From the NCBI RefSeq assembly GCF_000970795.1, contig NZ_KQ034028.1, forward strand, positions 1,159,304 through 1,223,303: DNA of 64,000 nucleotides, read 5' to 3'. Positions 27,975 to 36,703 of the stretch are shown here, in pieces (positions within the stretch are counted from its first letter, which is position 1; each line of letters starts with the position of its first letter). This DNA is from Bombilactobacillus mellifer. Its GTDB lineage: Bacteria; Bacillota; Bacilli; Lactobacillales; Lactobacillaceae. The notes beneath the pieces are model-generated. The model was not told where the DNA came from and did no database searches. It saw only the letters and a program-made list of their open reading frames with translations. The position numbers were made by a program, and so were the translations under genes.

Positions 27975-28661
27975 TTAGCGTGCTAATGAAAAAGTATAAA
28001 TCTTCCCCTGAAAACCGGCCGCTATTAAACAATCACGGGCATGAAACAAAGTTCTACCAGTTGTATAAATATCGTCTAGGATAGTTAATTGGGGTTGGGC
28101 AAGTAATGCCGTGTACTGGCGATCAAATTGTAAAAATTGAGGAGTAGCTAGGCGCTCAGCACGATTCTTTTGAGCTTGGGCTTGCGTTGTTGGCAATTTA
28201 ATGAGTGCTGGTATTAAAGCCGCAATATTTTGAAACAAACCTACAACTGGATCAAACTGGCGTAGTTGCAAATGTTGCGCTGAACTGGGAATATATAAAT
28301 AAGGTCCGGGTAATTGACCAATAGCTCGCTGCAGTTGAGCCTGAAAAACGAAACGTAACTGATAGTCACCATAACGCTTATATCTTTTAAAATAATCATG
28401 CATGGCTGCATTATATTGGTACAATGCGATATGCTGAAATGCCTGATATCCGTGTTGGGTCCAATATTGACAATCCCAGCACTTTTGGGAAGATCCTGTT
28501 TTAAAACATGTAGGACAATGTGGTGGGGCAATTTCTTGAAATTCCTGTTGACATCTCGCACAAATTTCAAATCCAGAGACTTCATCCCAGCCTAAAAGTT
28601 CCCGCAAGGTTAATTCATGAACCAGTGGCTGCTGACATAACAAACAGGCCTGATTATCCAT
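27975..28661 (-). CDS. comFC: ComFC, competence-associated phosphoribosyltransferase-like protein
   Basis: This 228-aa cytosolic protein has two Cys pairs at the N-terminus (CLLC, CARC) and a second set (CPTC, CWDC) that would bind zinc, then a type-I PRTase fold with the PRPP motif LTILDDIYTTGRT near residue 195. ComFC works with ComFA in taking up single-stranded DNA during transformation. The start overlaps the comFA stop by 8 nt. Length and motifs are intact. Confidence 0.93.
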   Translation of the reverse strand: MDNQACLLCQQPLVHELTLRELLGWDEVSGFEICARCQQEFQEIAPPHCPTCFKTGSSQKCWDCQYWTQHGYQAFQHIALYQYNAAMHDYFKRYKRYGDYQLRFVFQAQLQRAIGQLPGPYLYIPSSAQHLQLRQFDPVVGLFQNIAALIPALIKLPTTQAQAQKNRAERLATPQFLQFDRQYTALLAQPQLTILDDIYTTGRTLFHARDCLIAAGFQGKIYTFSLAR

Positions 28662-29937
28662 GATTTAATTCTATAATGGTTGTGATTGCTTGTTGTATCG
28701 CCCGAGTATATTTGTGACCATAAAAGGTCACTTGATTATTACTATATTGCGCACTACGCCCGGCACGACCGGCAATCTGCACTAAAGTTTGCATGTTGAA
28801 ACGTTCATTATCTGCCTGCCAAACAATTACATCTATATTATCAAAAGATACTCCCCGCTCCAAAACCGTTGTAGTAATCAAAGCTTGCCAGTGACCACGT
28901 CGAAAAGCAGCTACCTTGGCCACTCGCTGTGGGTCTTTAGCATGGACAAAATTTTGTGATAAAGTCGGCAATACATAAGTTAATTGCCGCGAGATTTTTT
29001 CGCTGCTGGCAATACTGGGGACAAACAATAAAAATCGTTGCTGTTGCTGGACTAACTTCTTTAAATGTTGCTGCAAGGTCCAATTAGTCGTAATTGTTTT
29101 ACCAAAGCCGACAGTTTGATAGCGGGGAACGGGCAAATCATGCCCATGAAAGCGCCGGTTTAATAAGCTATAATTTAGCTGTTGTTGCTGAATACGTTGC
29201 TGATATTCAAGACTTGGTGTGGCTGAAAGGTAAATTAAGGTATGATGTGGTTTAACTGCTTGTTTTACTGCTGCATGCAACATTGGATTATTTAAGTAGG
29301 GAAAAGAATCACATTCATCCAAAACCAAAACATCAAACGCCTGACGAAATTTTAATAATTGATGCACCGTACACACTAAAATTTGTGTATATTGATATTT
29401 TAGCTGTCCCGATCCGTAAAGCAAACCACAACTAACCCCAGGAAAAGCTGCTTGAATACGTGGATATAACTCCGTACACACATCTATTCTGGGGGCCGCT
29501 AAAGCAATTCGATCTCTATGCAAGACAGCCTGCTGTAACATGGGAAACAACATTTCAGTTTTTCCACTGCCAGTCACCGCCCAAACTAAGTGTTCTCCTT
29601 GTTGGCGCCATACCTGACACAATTCGCCCGCTACCTGACGTTGAGCTGATGTTAATGTACCTTGCCAAGCTAAGGGTTTGGCCACTGGTGCAAAAGCATT
29701 AACTTCAGGATAAGCGACTAACCAATCCTGACTAGTTAATCGTCCTAACCCTATACAATGAGGACAATAATAAACATGCGAAGGCAGCCAATAAATTTGG
29801 CGCGAATTTGTCATTTGACAACGTTGACAAGTAAAGGAATTTTGAGCACCGCTTATTAAAGCCGGAAACTTGTTTGGATTTGGATCGGCTGCTGTCGTCA
29901 CGAACAAACGTCCAGATTTCAAATTATTTGGTTGCAA
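28654..29937 (-). CDS. comFA: ComFA, DNA-uptake helicase
   Basis: This DEAD-type ATPase drives ssDNA import through ComEC. A four-Cys zinc finger (CQRC near 40, CPHC near 60) precedes Walker A VTGSGKTEM near residue 123, the DECDS box and motif VI QIAGRAGRSAQ near residue 393. The GTG at 29946 is inside the AAGGGTG that looks like its ribosome-binding site, so a TTG at 29937, 8 nt beyond AAGGG, is the more likely start (427 aa). Only 32 nt separate it from the divergent yigZ, so each promoter must overlap the other gene. All motifs are intact; competence would need the rest of the com set elsewhere. Confidence 0.92.
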   Translation of the reverse strand: MQPNNLKSGRLFVTTAADPNPNKFPALISGAQNSFTCQRCQMTNSRQIYWLPSHVYYCPHCIGLGRLTSQDWLVAYPEVNAFAPVAKPLAWQGTLTSAQRQVAGELCQVWRQQGEHLVWAVTGSGKTEMLFPMLQQAVLHRDRIALAAPRIDVCTELYPRIQAAFPGVSCGLLYGSGQLKYQYTQILVCTVHQLLKFRQAFDVLVLDECDSFPYLNNPMLHAAVKQAVKPHHTLIYLSATPSLEYQQRIQQQQLNYSLLNRRFHGHDLPVPRYQTVGFGKTITTNWTLQQHLKKLVQQQQRFLLFVPSIASSEKISRQLTYVLPTLSQNFVHAKDPQRVAKVAAFRRGHWQALITTTVLERGVSFDNIDVIVWQADNERFNMQTLVQIAGRAGRSAQYSNNQVTFYGHKYTRAIQQAITTIIELNHG

Positions 29938-29969
29938 TAATATCACCCTTAAAAAATTACCCGAAAGGA

Positions 29970-30620
29970 ATGATTTCTATCGCTAAATATCTAACTATTG
30001 CTCAAAATACCCACCAAGAAATGATAATAAAAAAATCCCGTTTTATTACCCGTCTATATCGTATCCACACAGTGGCCGAAGCCCAAGAAAAGATTCAGCA
30101 AGTAAAAAAAATTGAGTATAAGGCAACTCATAACTGTAGTTGTTATCGAGTCGGTAATCAACTGCAACAAGCCCACGATGATGGTGAACCCCAAGGCACG
30201 GCCGGATTACCTATGCTGGCAGCTTTACAGCAAATGCAAGTTCAAGATGTAGTCGCCATTGTCACGCGCTATTTTGGGGGGATTAAACTAGGTGCCAGTG
30301 GTTTGATTCGTGCTTATCGAAACAGTGTCGTTCAAACCATTCAACAAGTGGGCCTCATTCAAAGAATCCCCCTACGCCAAATCACGCTTATTTTGAATTA
30401 TCATCAGTATGAGCTTATTAAATTGGAAATAAATCGTCAGGCAACGAAAATTCAAACTACTTATACGGATCAAGTTCAATTAAAATTATGGCTTCCTCCT
30501 ATCCAAGTAGAAAATTTACAACAAACTCTACAAAACAAATTAAGTCAAAAAATAGAACTTCAAATAGGTGATCTCACCTACCAAGAAGTTCCATATTCTA
30601 CCACCGAAAAACCAGTGTAA
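29970..30620 (+). CDS. YigZ/YvyE (IMPACT) family protein
   Basis: This 216-aa protein belongs to the UPF0029/IMPACT family. N-terminal IMPACT domain motifs are visible (KKSRFI near residue 20, CYRVG, DDGEPQGTAG near 70 and ARY-type VTRYFGGIKLGASGL near 90), with a C-terminal DUF1949 domain. Function in bacteria is not settled; the eukaryotic relatives affect translation control. The neighbourhood comFA/yigZ/wecA matches Bacillus yvyE near tagO. The ATG at 29970 is preceded almost directly by GAAAGG, an unusually short spacing. An upstream in-frame start at 29874 lies inside comFA and adds unconserved residues. Confidence 0.88.
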   Translation: MISIAKYLTIAQNTHQEMIIKKSRFITRLYRIHTVAEAQEKIQQVKKIEYKATHNCSCYRVGNQLQQAHDDGEPQGTAGLPMLAALQQMQVQDVVAIVTRYFGGIKLGASGLIRAYRNSVVQTIQQVGLIQRIPLRQITLILNYHQYELIKLEINRQATKIQTTYTDQVQLKLWLPPIQVENLQQTLQNKLSQKIELQIGDLTYQEVPYSTTEKPV

Positions 30621-30640
30621 CTTCGGCTACTAGTGTTTTT
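30607..30640. terminator. Possible bidirectional terminator between yigZ and wecA
   Basis: AAAAAC (30607-30612) and GTTTTT (30635-30640) flank a small hairpin with a CTTCGG tetraloop. The convergent genes end 9 bp apart, so a shared terminator is expected. The stem has mismatches. Confidence 0.4.
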
Positions 30641-31712
30641 CTAACCGCTGAACAACTTGTTGGATAAAATGTAGTAAAGGTTGTCGCTTTTCGCCAACCA
30701 ATCCAATTGACTCCACAAATAATTCTAAGCCAATTAAAAGAGCAATGGTCAATAAAATATTGCCCCATAGGGTCGAAATAGGATACAGTAACGAGATAAA
30801 AGCAAAAATAAGTGCTAAACCATAAATGACTAAGACTGTTTGTCGATGGGACAAGCCTAATTGCATGAGGCGATGATGCAAGTGATGTCTATCCGCTTGG
30901 GATATAGGCTTGTGATTTAAATAACGCCGTAAAATAGCATAAAAAGTGTCCGTGATGGGGACTCCTAAAATGACGATCGGAATAATTAACGTTAAAAAGG
31001 TGACGTTTTTTAAACCTTTCAATGAGAAAATAGCAATCATGAAGCCAATAAATAAGGAGCCTGTATCTCCCAAGAAAATTTTTGCAGGATGGAAATTATG
31101 CGGTAAAAAGCCTAATAAAGAAGCTACCATGGTAAAAATCCAAATAGCAATATAGGTATCACCTGTAGATAAAAAGAAATAAGCAATAATACCCATGGTA
31201 GTTAATGAAATAATAGAAACCCCTGTCAATAACCCATCTAAACCATCAATTAAATTAACCGCGTTGGTAATGGCTACAATCCAGAGAATAGTAGCGGGAA
31301 AACTTAACCACCCCAATTGAAAAGAGCCAATTAAAGGCAGCGAAACATAAACAATCTTCACACCAGCTAAAAAATAAGCTACTAAAGCCGCCAGTAAAAT
31401 GCCAGACATCTTTTGCAAAGGTTTCAGTTCACGAATATCATCAATTAAACCCGTTAATAAGATAATACATTCTGCTAAAAAAACACTGAATAATTCATGT
31501 GTGGGAAATTGAGGACGCAATAACACAAAAGTTGCAAAATTAAAAGCTAAAAAAACAGCCAAGCCACCTAGAGTTGGCATTGGTTTTTTATTCACACGCC
31601 GTGCATTAGGATAATCCACAGCATCTAAAACAAAGGCTAATTTTCGAATAAATGGAGTAATGATCGCCGCAATTAACATTGTCAAAAATAACTTAACAAT
31701 AATATTAAACAT
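30630..31712 (-). CDS. tagO: Undecaprenyl-phosphate GlcNAc-1-phosphate transferase (WecA/TagO)
   Basis: This 360-aa polytopic membrane enzyme attaches GlcNAc-1-phosphate to undecaprenyl phosphate, starting wall teichoic acid or another cell-wall glycan. It has about ten to eleven helices, the Mg-binding loop TNAVNLIDGLDGL near residue 145, FLGDTGS near 210 and the HIH-type loop DRHHLHHRL near 285. It is a different class from the WbaP-like priming enzyme in the polysaccharide locus and may compete for the same lipid carrier. ATG start; its own promoter lies at 31746-31774. Confidence 0.92.
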   Translation of the reverse strand: MFNIIVKLFLTMLIAAIITPFIRKLAFVLDAVDYPNARRVNKKPMPTLGGLAVFLAFNFATFVLLRPQFPTHELFSVFLAECIILLTGLIDDIRELKPLQKMSGILLAALVAYFLAGVKIVYVSLPLIGSFQLGWLSFPATILWIVAITNAVNLIDGLDGLLTGVSIISLTTMGIIAYFFLSTGDTYIAIWIFTMVASLLGFLPHNFHPAKIFLGDTGSLFIGFMIAIFSLKGLKNVTFLTLIIPIVILGVPITDTFYAILRRYLNHKPISQADRHHLHHRLMQLGLSHRQTVLVIYGLALIFAFISLLYPISTLWGNILLTIALLIGLELFVESIGLVGEKRQPLLHFIQQVVQRLEKH

Positions 31713-31745
31713 CGAAGTATTTAAACTCCCTTCGTCTACCCTTGA

Positions 31746-31774
31746 ATTATAATATTTAACTGGGCTTTATACAA
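31746..31774 (-). promoter_or_regulatory. Promoter of tagO/wecA
   Basis: On minus, TTGTAT (31774-31769) and TATAAT (31751-31746) with a 17-bp spacer, 33 nt before the start codon. Confidence 0.7.
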
Positions 31775-31796
31775 CATTTAACAAAACCCCCTCCCA

Positions 31797-31827
31797 TAAA
31801 AAAAGCTTATGCTATTTTGCATAAGCT
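31797..31827 (-). terminator. Rho-independent terminator of rny
   Basis: The 9-bp stem AGCTTATGC (31804-31812) with GCATAAGCT (31819-31827) overlaps the rny stop codon and is followed on minus by seven U. Confidence 0.88.
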
Positions 31828-33377
31828 ATTTTTCTTGTTTCACGAATCACAGTTACTTTGATATGTCCTGGATATTCCAACTCAGTCTCAATTTGTTTTT
31901 TAATCTGACGCGACAAGATAGTGGCCTGATTATCTGAAATCTTTTCCGGCTGCACCATAATTCGTATCTCTCGCCCAGCTTGGATTGCATAACTATGATC
32001 AACGCCATCATAACTATTCGCAATAGACTCCAATTTTTCTAAACGATGAATATAATTTTCCATTGATTCTGACCGTGCTCCGGGACGTGCTGCAGAGATT
32101 GCATCTCCTGCAGCTACTAAAACCGCAATCATTGAGGTAGGTTCCACATCCCCATGATGTGAAGCAATTGTATTGATTACTACGGGTGGTTCTTTATACT
32201 TAGTAGTTATATCTACTCCAATTTCGACATGTGAACCTTCAATCTCATGATCTAAAGCTTTTCCAATATCATGTAATAGTCCGGCACGTCTTGCTAAAGT
32301 TTCATCTTCACCTAATTCAACCGCCATGGTACCAGCAATCTTCGCAACCTCGATTGAATGACTTAAAACATTTTGACCATAACTAGTCCGAAAATTTAAA
32401 CGACCAATGATTTTTACTAAATCCGGATTAACATTATGAATACCCAAATCATAAATCGTTTGTTCACCGATTTCCCGAATACGTGTATCCATTTCTTTGC
32501 GGGCCTTATCAACCATTTCTTCAATGCGCGCGGGATGAATCCGACCATCAGAAATTAATTTTTCCAAGGCCAGACGGGCAATTTCACGTCGAATAGGATC
32601 AAAACCACTTAAAACCACCGCTTGCGGTGTATCATCAATAATTACATCGATACCCGTAAGCGACTCTAATGTTCGAATATTGCGACCTTCTCGACCAATG
32701 ATCCGCCCTTTCATTTCTTCATTCGGTAACGCGACAGTGGTGACTGTTGTCTCGGAAACTGTATCCGCAGCACTCTGCTGAATAGCTTCAACGATTAATT
32801 GCTTGGCCTTACGTTGGGCATCTTGTTTGGCAGACTCTTCAGTAGCTCGGATTAATTGCGCTTTTTCTTGCACTAATTCTGAATTCAATTGTTTTAAAAG
32901 AAAATCCCGCGCTTGCTCATGGGTCATACCGGCAATTTCTTCAAGTTTTTCTTGTTGTTGTTTTAAGGTGGAAGTTACTTCTTTTTGCTGACTATCTAAT
33001 TTTTGTTCTGTATTATCAATTTTTTGTTCGCGTTTTTCTAAAGAATGTTCGCGTTGATCCAACGAATTATCCTTACGATCTAAGGATTCTTCTCGTTGTA
33101 ACATTCTATTTTCTTGACGCTGAAGCTCTTTACGCCGATCGCGCAAGTCATCTTCTTGCTCCTGGCGATACTTATGACTTTGCTCACGTGCTTCAACCAG
33201 CGCTTCTTTTTTAGCTGAAGCTGCATCCTTTTTGGCTGCTTCAATAATATCTTCAGCTGATTTACCAGCTTGCTTCAAACTAGATTCATAAGCGCTTTTT
33301 CTCACAAAAAAACCAATTACAGCACCAACTACTACCAACAAAACTGCGACCGCGGGGAATATCAAAACTGCTGACAC
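31812..33377 (-). CDS. rny: Ribonuclease Y
   Basis: This membrane-anchored endoribonuclease initiates mRNA decay in Firmicutes. The 521-aa protein has an N-terminal helix (residues 4-25), a long charged coiled coil (about 30-200), a KH domain with [15 protein letters not shown] near 230 and an HD domain with the metal motif [12 protein letters not shown] near 368. Family-typical length. ATG start with GGAGG upstream. It has its own strong promoter and terminator and so appears monocistronic. Confidence 0.97.
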   Translation of the reverse strand: MSAVLIFPAVAVLLVVVGAVIGFFVRKSAYESSLKQAGKSAEDIIEAAKKDAASAKKEALVEAREQSHKYRQEQEDDLRDRRKELQRQENRMLQREESLDRKDNSLDQREHSLEKREQKIDNTEQKLDSQQKEVTSTLKQQQEKLEEIAGMTHEQARDFLLKQLNSELVQEKAQLIRATEESAKQDAQRKAKQLIVEAIQQSAADTVSETTVTTVALPNEEMKGRIIGREGRNIRTLESLTGIDVIIDDTPQAVVLSGFDPIRREIARLALEKLISDGRIHPARIEEMVDKARKEMDTRIREIGEQTIYDLGIHNVNPDLVKIIGRLNFRTSYGQNVLSHSIEVAKIAGTMAVELGEDETLARRAGLLHDIGKALDHEIEGSHVEIGVDITTKYKEPPVVINTIASHHGDVEPTSMIAVLVAAGDAISAARPGARSESMENYIHRLEKLESIANSYDGVDHSYAIQAGREIRIMVQPEKISDNQATILSRQIKKQIETELEYPGHIKVTVIRETRKIAYAK

Positions 33378-33438
33378 TTGAATACCTCCATAGTCACATT
33401 AATAAAAAATGCTTCATTATTAAATTAGGTACATAATA

Positions 33439-33467
33439 ATATTATGGTTTCTAAAGGCAACTGTCAA
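33439..33467 (-). promoter_or_regulatory. Promoter of rny
   Basis: On minus, a perfect -35 TTGACA (33467-33462) and -10 TAATAT (33444-33439) are separated by 17 bp, about 60 nt before the rny start. Confidence 0.8.
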
Positions 33468-33482
33468 CGATGTTATGTTAAT

Positions 33483-33514
33483 AAAAAACAGAAAAACCTT
33501 TAAGGTTTTTCTGT
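33483..33514 (-). terminator. Rho-independent terminator of recA
   Basis: A 13-bp inverted repeat (33488-33500 and 33502-33514) overlaps the recA stop codon and is followed on minus by six U. Confidence 0.85.
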
Positions 33515-34564
33515 AGTCGATTGGGGATCAGCTTCCATAGCTAATTCCACTTCTTCAGGTTCAGAATTCTCAGGATCCATATTATAAGCAGCGCGGACCT
33601 TCTGACGAATTTCCTGTTTCATATCAGTATGTTCATCTAAATATTTCTTGGCGTTCTCCCGACCTTGGCCAATGCGTTCATCTTGATAGGAATACCACGA
33701 ACCACTTTTATTGACAATATCTTTTTCCACTGCCATATCAATAATTTCCCCGGTTTGAGAAATACCATGGCCATACATCATATCCACTTGAGCAACTCTA
33801 AAAGGAGGAGCAACTTTATTCTTAACAACTTTAATTTTTACTCGATTACCGATAACTTCCGAGCCATCTTTAATTTGCTCGCCGCGACGAACTTCTAAAC
33901 GAATTGTTGAATAAAATTTTAATGCTCGACCTCCCGGAGTAGTTTCAGGATTACCAAACATAATCCCCACTTTTTCACGGATCTGATTGATAAATAGAGC
34001 AATGGTTTTGGTTTTATTAATGGTACCTGACAATTTGCGCAAAGCCTGCGACATTAAACGTGCTTGTAAACCAACATGCGCATCGCCCATTTCTCCTTCA
34101 ATCTCTGCTCTAGGCACTAAAGCTGCTACAGAATCAATCACCACAATATCAATCGCACCACTGGAAACCAAAGCATCGGCAATTTCTAGACCCTGTTCCC
34201 CAGTGTCGGGTTGAGACAAAAGTAAATTATCAATATCGACTCCTAGAGCGGTGGCGTAGGTAGGATCCATCGCATTTTCCGCATCAATATACGCTGCAGT
34301 CCCACCGTTTTTTTGCACTTCAGCCACCGCGTGTAAAGCTACGGTAGTTTTACCAGAACTTTCAGGCCCATAAATTTCTACAATGCGCCCGCGAGGATAT
34401 CCACCTACTCCCAGTGCATTATCCAGACCTAACGATCCCGTTGAAACTGCTGAAATCTGAGTTTGCGGACTATCACCCATGCGCATAATTGAGCCCTTAC
34501 CAAAATCTTTTTCAATCCTTTTTAAGGCTGAGTCTAAAGCCGCTTGACGTTCATCCTTGGCCAC
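33500..34564 (-). CDS. recA: Recombinase RecA
   Basis: RecA forms filaments on ssDNA for homologous recombination and stimulates LexA self-cleavage. The 354-aa protein has Walker [10 protein letters not shown] near residue 66, Walker [10 protein letters not shown] near 140, the DNA-binding loops (L1 EGEMGD, L2 [22 protein letters not shown]) and an acidic C-terminus. The start is GTG with GAGGAGG 7 nt upstream. It has an SOS promoter overlapping the end of the preceding cinA fragment, and its own terminator. Confidence 0.97.
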   Translation of the reverse strand: MAKDERQAALDSALKRIEKDFGKGSIMRMGDSPQTQISAVSTGSLGLDNALGVGGYPRGRIVEIYGPESSGKTTVALHAVAEVQKNGGTAAYIDAENAMDPTYATALGVDIDNLLLSQPDTGEQGLEIADALVSSGAIDIVVIDSVAALVPRAEIEGEMGDAHVGLQARLMSQALRKLSGTINKTKTIALFINQIREKVGIMFGNPETTPGGRALKFYSTIRLEVRRGEQIKDGSEVIGNRVKIKVVKNKVAPPFRVAQVDMMYGHGISQTGEIIDMAVEKDIVNKSGSWYSYQDERIGQGRENAKKYLDEHTDMKQEIRQKVRAAYNMDPENSEPEEVELAMEADPQSTTEKP

Positions 34565-34580
34565 AAAAATACCTCCTCAT

Positions 34581-34606
34581 CGAACGTATGTTCCCGCAAT
34601 ATTATA
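34581..34606 (-). promoter_or_regulatory. SOS promoter of recA with LexA box
   Basis: CGAACGTATGTTCC at 34581-34594 matches the LexA box CGAAC-N4-GTTCG at 9 of 10 fixed positions with the GAAC-N4-GTTC core intact. A perfect -10 TATAAT (34606-34601) overlaps the stop codon of the upstream gene. The box covers the expected start of transcription. Confidence 0.85.
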
Positions 34607-35129
34607 AACTATTTAGCAGCATAATAAAAGCTGCGATTACACTTTTTTCTCGAATTTGCTGGCGCTGACCAGCAAAACTAAATTTATTCACTATACAAGT
34701 GTCGGGGGTTTTGAGACCCACAAAAACGGTACCGGCAGGCTGTCCTTCTAATTGTTCGGGTCCTGCTACACCAGTTAATCCCGCGGCGTAATCTGTCTCT
34801 AATAAATTTGCAGCTTGATTGGCCATTTGTTGTGCTGTCCAAGAGCTGACCACTCCGTGTTGTTGTAGAGCAGCCGAAGGAATCTGCAAAAGGCGCGCTT
34901 TCATCGATAAAGAATACGTTACAAATCCTCCTGCAAAAACCGTGGAAGCCCCGGCCACACTAGCAACAGTAGCTTGAAATAACCCAGCTGTCAAACTCTC
35001 TGCCGCTGTGATTGTCAAATGCCGTTGCTGTAAGGCCTGAATTGCTTGGGTAACTAACGTTTGATAATCTGACAAGCGAAATTGGGGTTGTTTTATTTGT
35101 TTTTGAAATTGCCGATAAAGATCATGCAT
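34602..35129 (-). CDS. CinA C-terminal domain protein (nicotinamide-nucleotide amidase, PncC type)
   Basis: This 175-aa protein carries only the CinA C-terminal domain, which hydrolyses NMN to nicotinate mononucleotide and ammonia in NAD recycling. Motifs ITAAESLTAGL near residue 40, GGFVTYS near 67 and GLTGVAGPEQLEGQPAGTV near 115 are intact. The approximately 240-residue N-terminal pyrophosphatase half of the usual 410-aa CinA at this recA-linked locus is absent; about 30 residues precede the domain. No remnant of the missing half was found in the 102 nt upstream, which hold the pgsA terminator. It may be a clean deletion or replacement by a short pncC form. Confidence 0.85.
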   Translation of the reverse strand: MHDLYRQFQKQIKQPQFRLSDYQTLVTQAIQALQQRHLTITAAESLTAGLFQATVASVAGASTVFAGGFVTYSLSMKARLLQIPSAALQQHGVVSSWTAQQMANQAANLLETDYAAGLTGVAGPEQLEGQPAGTVFVGLKTPDTCIVNKFSFAGQRQQIREKSVIAAFIMLLNSL

Positions 35130-35183
35130 TCTAACACCTTCTATATATAATTACAATTTCACTAGCAAAATTATTTTACCAAA

Positions 35184-35220
35184 TAAAAAAAGTGACTTGG
35201 GTTACTAAGCCAGCGTCACT
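35184..35220 (-). terminator. Rho-independent terminator after pgsA
   Basis: AGTGAC (35191-35196) pairs with GTCACT (35215-35220), with an inner GG/CC pairing; on minus it is followed by seven U. It ends the ftsK-to-pgsA operon. Confidence 0.8.
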
Positions 35221-35231
35221 GAATTAATCTT

Positions 35232-35813
35232 CTATTGAAAATCGGAATAATATTTCTGATTTTGTTTAAGGTAATCATAGGCTGAATAAACCGTAAAAAT
35301 GAGACAAATATACAACATAATGGTGCCAAACGAAATCTGCCAATAACTAAACAACGGATCATTTAATAATAAAAAGACAATGGCCAGCATTTGTGTGGCA
35401 GTTTTAATCTTACCGGGCATCTGCGCAGCCATGACCGAACCACCTTGCTCGACAATCAACAACCGTAAAGTGGTAATCAACAATTCTCGACAAGCTATGA
35501 TAGCTACCACCCAAGCTGGAGCTTTTCCAACAGCTACTAAATAAATAAATGCTGTTAGAACTAACATTTTATCAGCCAGTGGATCCATAAACTTGCCAAA
35601 ATTAGTCACTAAATGGCGCTTTCGGGCAATTTTACCATCAGCTAAGTCAGTCAAGGAGGCACCGACAAAAATCACCGCCGCGATTAAATATTCCCAACGA
35701 ATCGTTGCCCCGAAAAAGTTCACAGACCCCCATTGAAAATTAATGGACATAAATATCATAAAAATGGGAATCAAAAATACCCGGATCACCGTTAACTTAT
35801 TTGGTAAATTCAT
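35232..35813 (-). CDS. pgsA: CDP-diacylglycerol--glycerol-3-phosphate 3-phosphatidyltransferase
   Basis: PgsA makes phosphatidylglycerol-phosphate from CDP-diacylglycerol, the route to phosphatidylglycerol, which is the substrate for LtaS and Lgt also encoded here. The 193-aa membrane protein has the CDP-alcohol phosphotransferase signature DLADGKIAR...GKFMDPLADK, with the D-G-A-R-G-D-D residues all present, near residues 57-82, and about five helices. The start is ATG, 1 nt after rodZ ends, so the two are coupled. Confidence 0.94.
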   Translation of the reverse strand: MNLPNKLTVIRVFLIPIFMIFMSINFQWGSVNFFGATIRWEYLIAAVIFVGASLTDLADGKIARKRHLVTNFGKFMDPLADKMLVLTAFIYLVAVGKAPAWVVAIIACRELLITTLRLLIVEQGGSVMAAQMPGKIKTATQMLAIVFLLLNDPLFSYWQISFGTIMLYICLIFTVYSAYDYLKQNQKYYSDFQ

Positions 35814-35814
35814 A

Positions 35815-36663
35815 CTAGTTCTCCTTAATTAACATTGTATAATTGTGCACTGATCCGGTTTGATTAGTGGGAATAGGTAAATCAACATCATTTATTTTAA
35901 TCTTGGTCACTGCTGCATTGCCTGTTTGTACTTGAAACTGAGTTAAGTTAGCATCGACTGGAACATCGTGTTCTTGATTCGGCTGCAAGGTACCTTGCCA
36001 GACAGTAGCATTATTTAATCCCCGGACAGTTACCCAGGCAGCCGCAGTCGTTGTACTTATTTTAACAACGTGTTGCGTTTGATTTTTCCAATTGTGGATC
36101 TCAAAGCTATTGGCATTATTAGCTACTTGGTTAATTTTTAGTTGCTGGTTGGCTTCAGATGTTGCAGGTGATTTGTGATGAGAAGCTTTTTTAGTCGATC
36201 GCTTAACTTTGGGATGAGTTTTTTTAGTGACCTTTTTTTCCACATGATTGGTTTGTGGAATAGGATTGGCGGTTTGCTGATGAGCCTGAAACATTACAAA
36301 AGCCACCAAAGCCACGATTACAATCACAATCGTCAAGATCCCTATTTGAGGTAAATGCTTACGAAAATTATGGGATACTTTCTCTTTCGGTAACGAGGTT
36401 GGTACGGCAGGCACTTCCTCTGGTTGTACCTTGGGAATATCTTGTCCATACTCTGCCAAAATTTCGCTACTATTTAAACCTACCGAATCTGCATATTGTT
36501 TAACAAAGGCCCGCACATAAAAATCACCAGGTAATTGATCTAAATGACCCTCTTCAATGGCGGTTAAATATCGCTTTTGAATCTTAGTTTTCTTTTGGAG
36601 GTCATCAATGGAATAACCCTTTGCTTCACGTGCATTCCGTAATTTTTGTCCTAGTTCAGTCAT
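35815..36663 (-). CDS. rodZ: RodZ-like cell-shape protein (HTH, one membrane segment)
   Basis: The 282-aa protein has a cytosolic HTH_25 domain (residues 1-70, beginning LGQKLRNAREAKGYS), one transmembrane helix at about 108-128, a Lys/His/Ser-rich linker and an extracellular C-terminal DUF4115 domain. RodZ links the elongasome and the MreB cytoskeleton. This arrangement in the ymf-pgsA block is conserved in Firmicutes. ATG start with a weak ribosome-binding site. It is 40 nt after the SDR gene and abuts pgsA. Confidence 0.88.
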   Translation of the reverse strand: MTELGQKLRNAREAKGYSIDDLQKKTKIQKRYLTAIEEGHLDQLPGDFYVRAFVKQYADSVGLNSSEILAEYGQDIPKVQPEEVPAVPTSLPKEKVSHNFRKHLPQIGILTIVIVIVALVAFVMFQAHQQTANPIPQTNHVEKKVTKKTHPKVKRSTKKASHHKSPATSEANQQLKINQVANNANSFEIHNWKNQTQHVVKISTTTAAAWVTVRGLNNATVWQGTLQPNQEHDVPVDANLTQFQVQTGNAAVTKIKINDVDLPIPTNQTGSVHNYTMLIKEN

Positions 36664-36703
36664 TCTAAATCACCATTCATTTATTTAACTTGAGTATAAC
36701 ATA

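Noticed and set aside
28241-28585. A 114-codon minus-strand frame inside comFC
   Set aside because: It is another frame of the same strand as comFC, whose Cys motifs and PRPP site fix the true frame.
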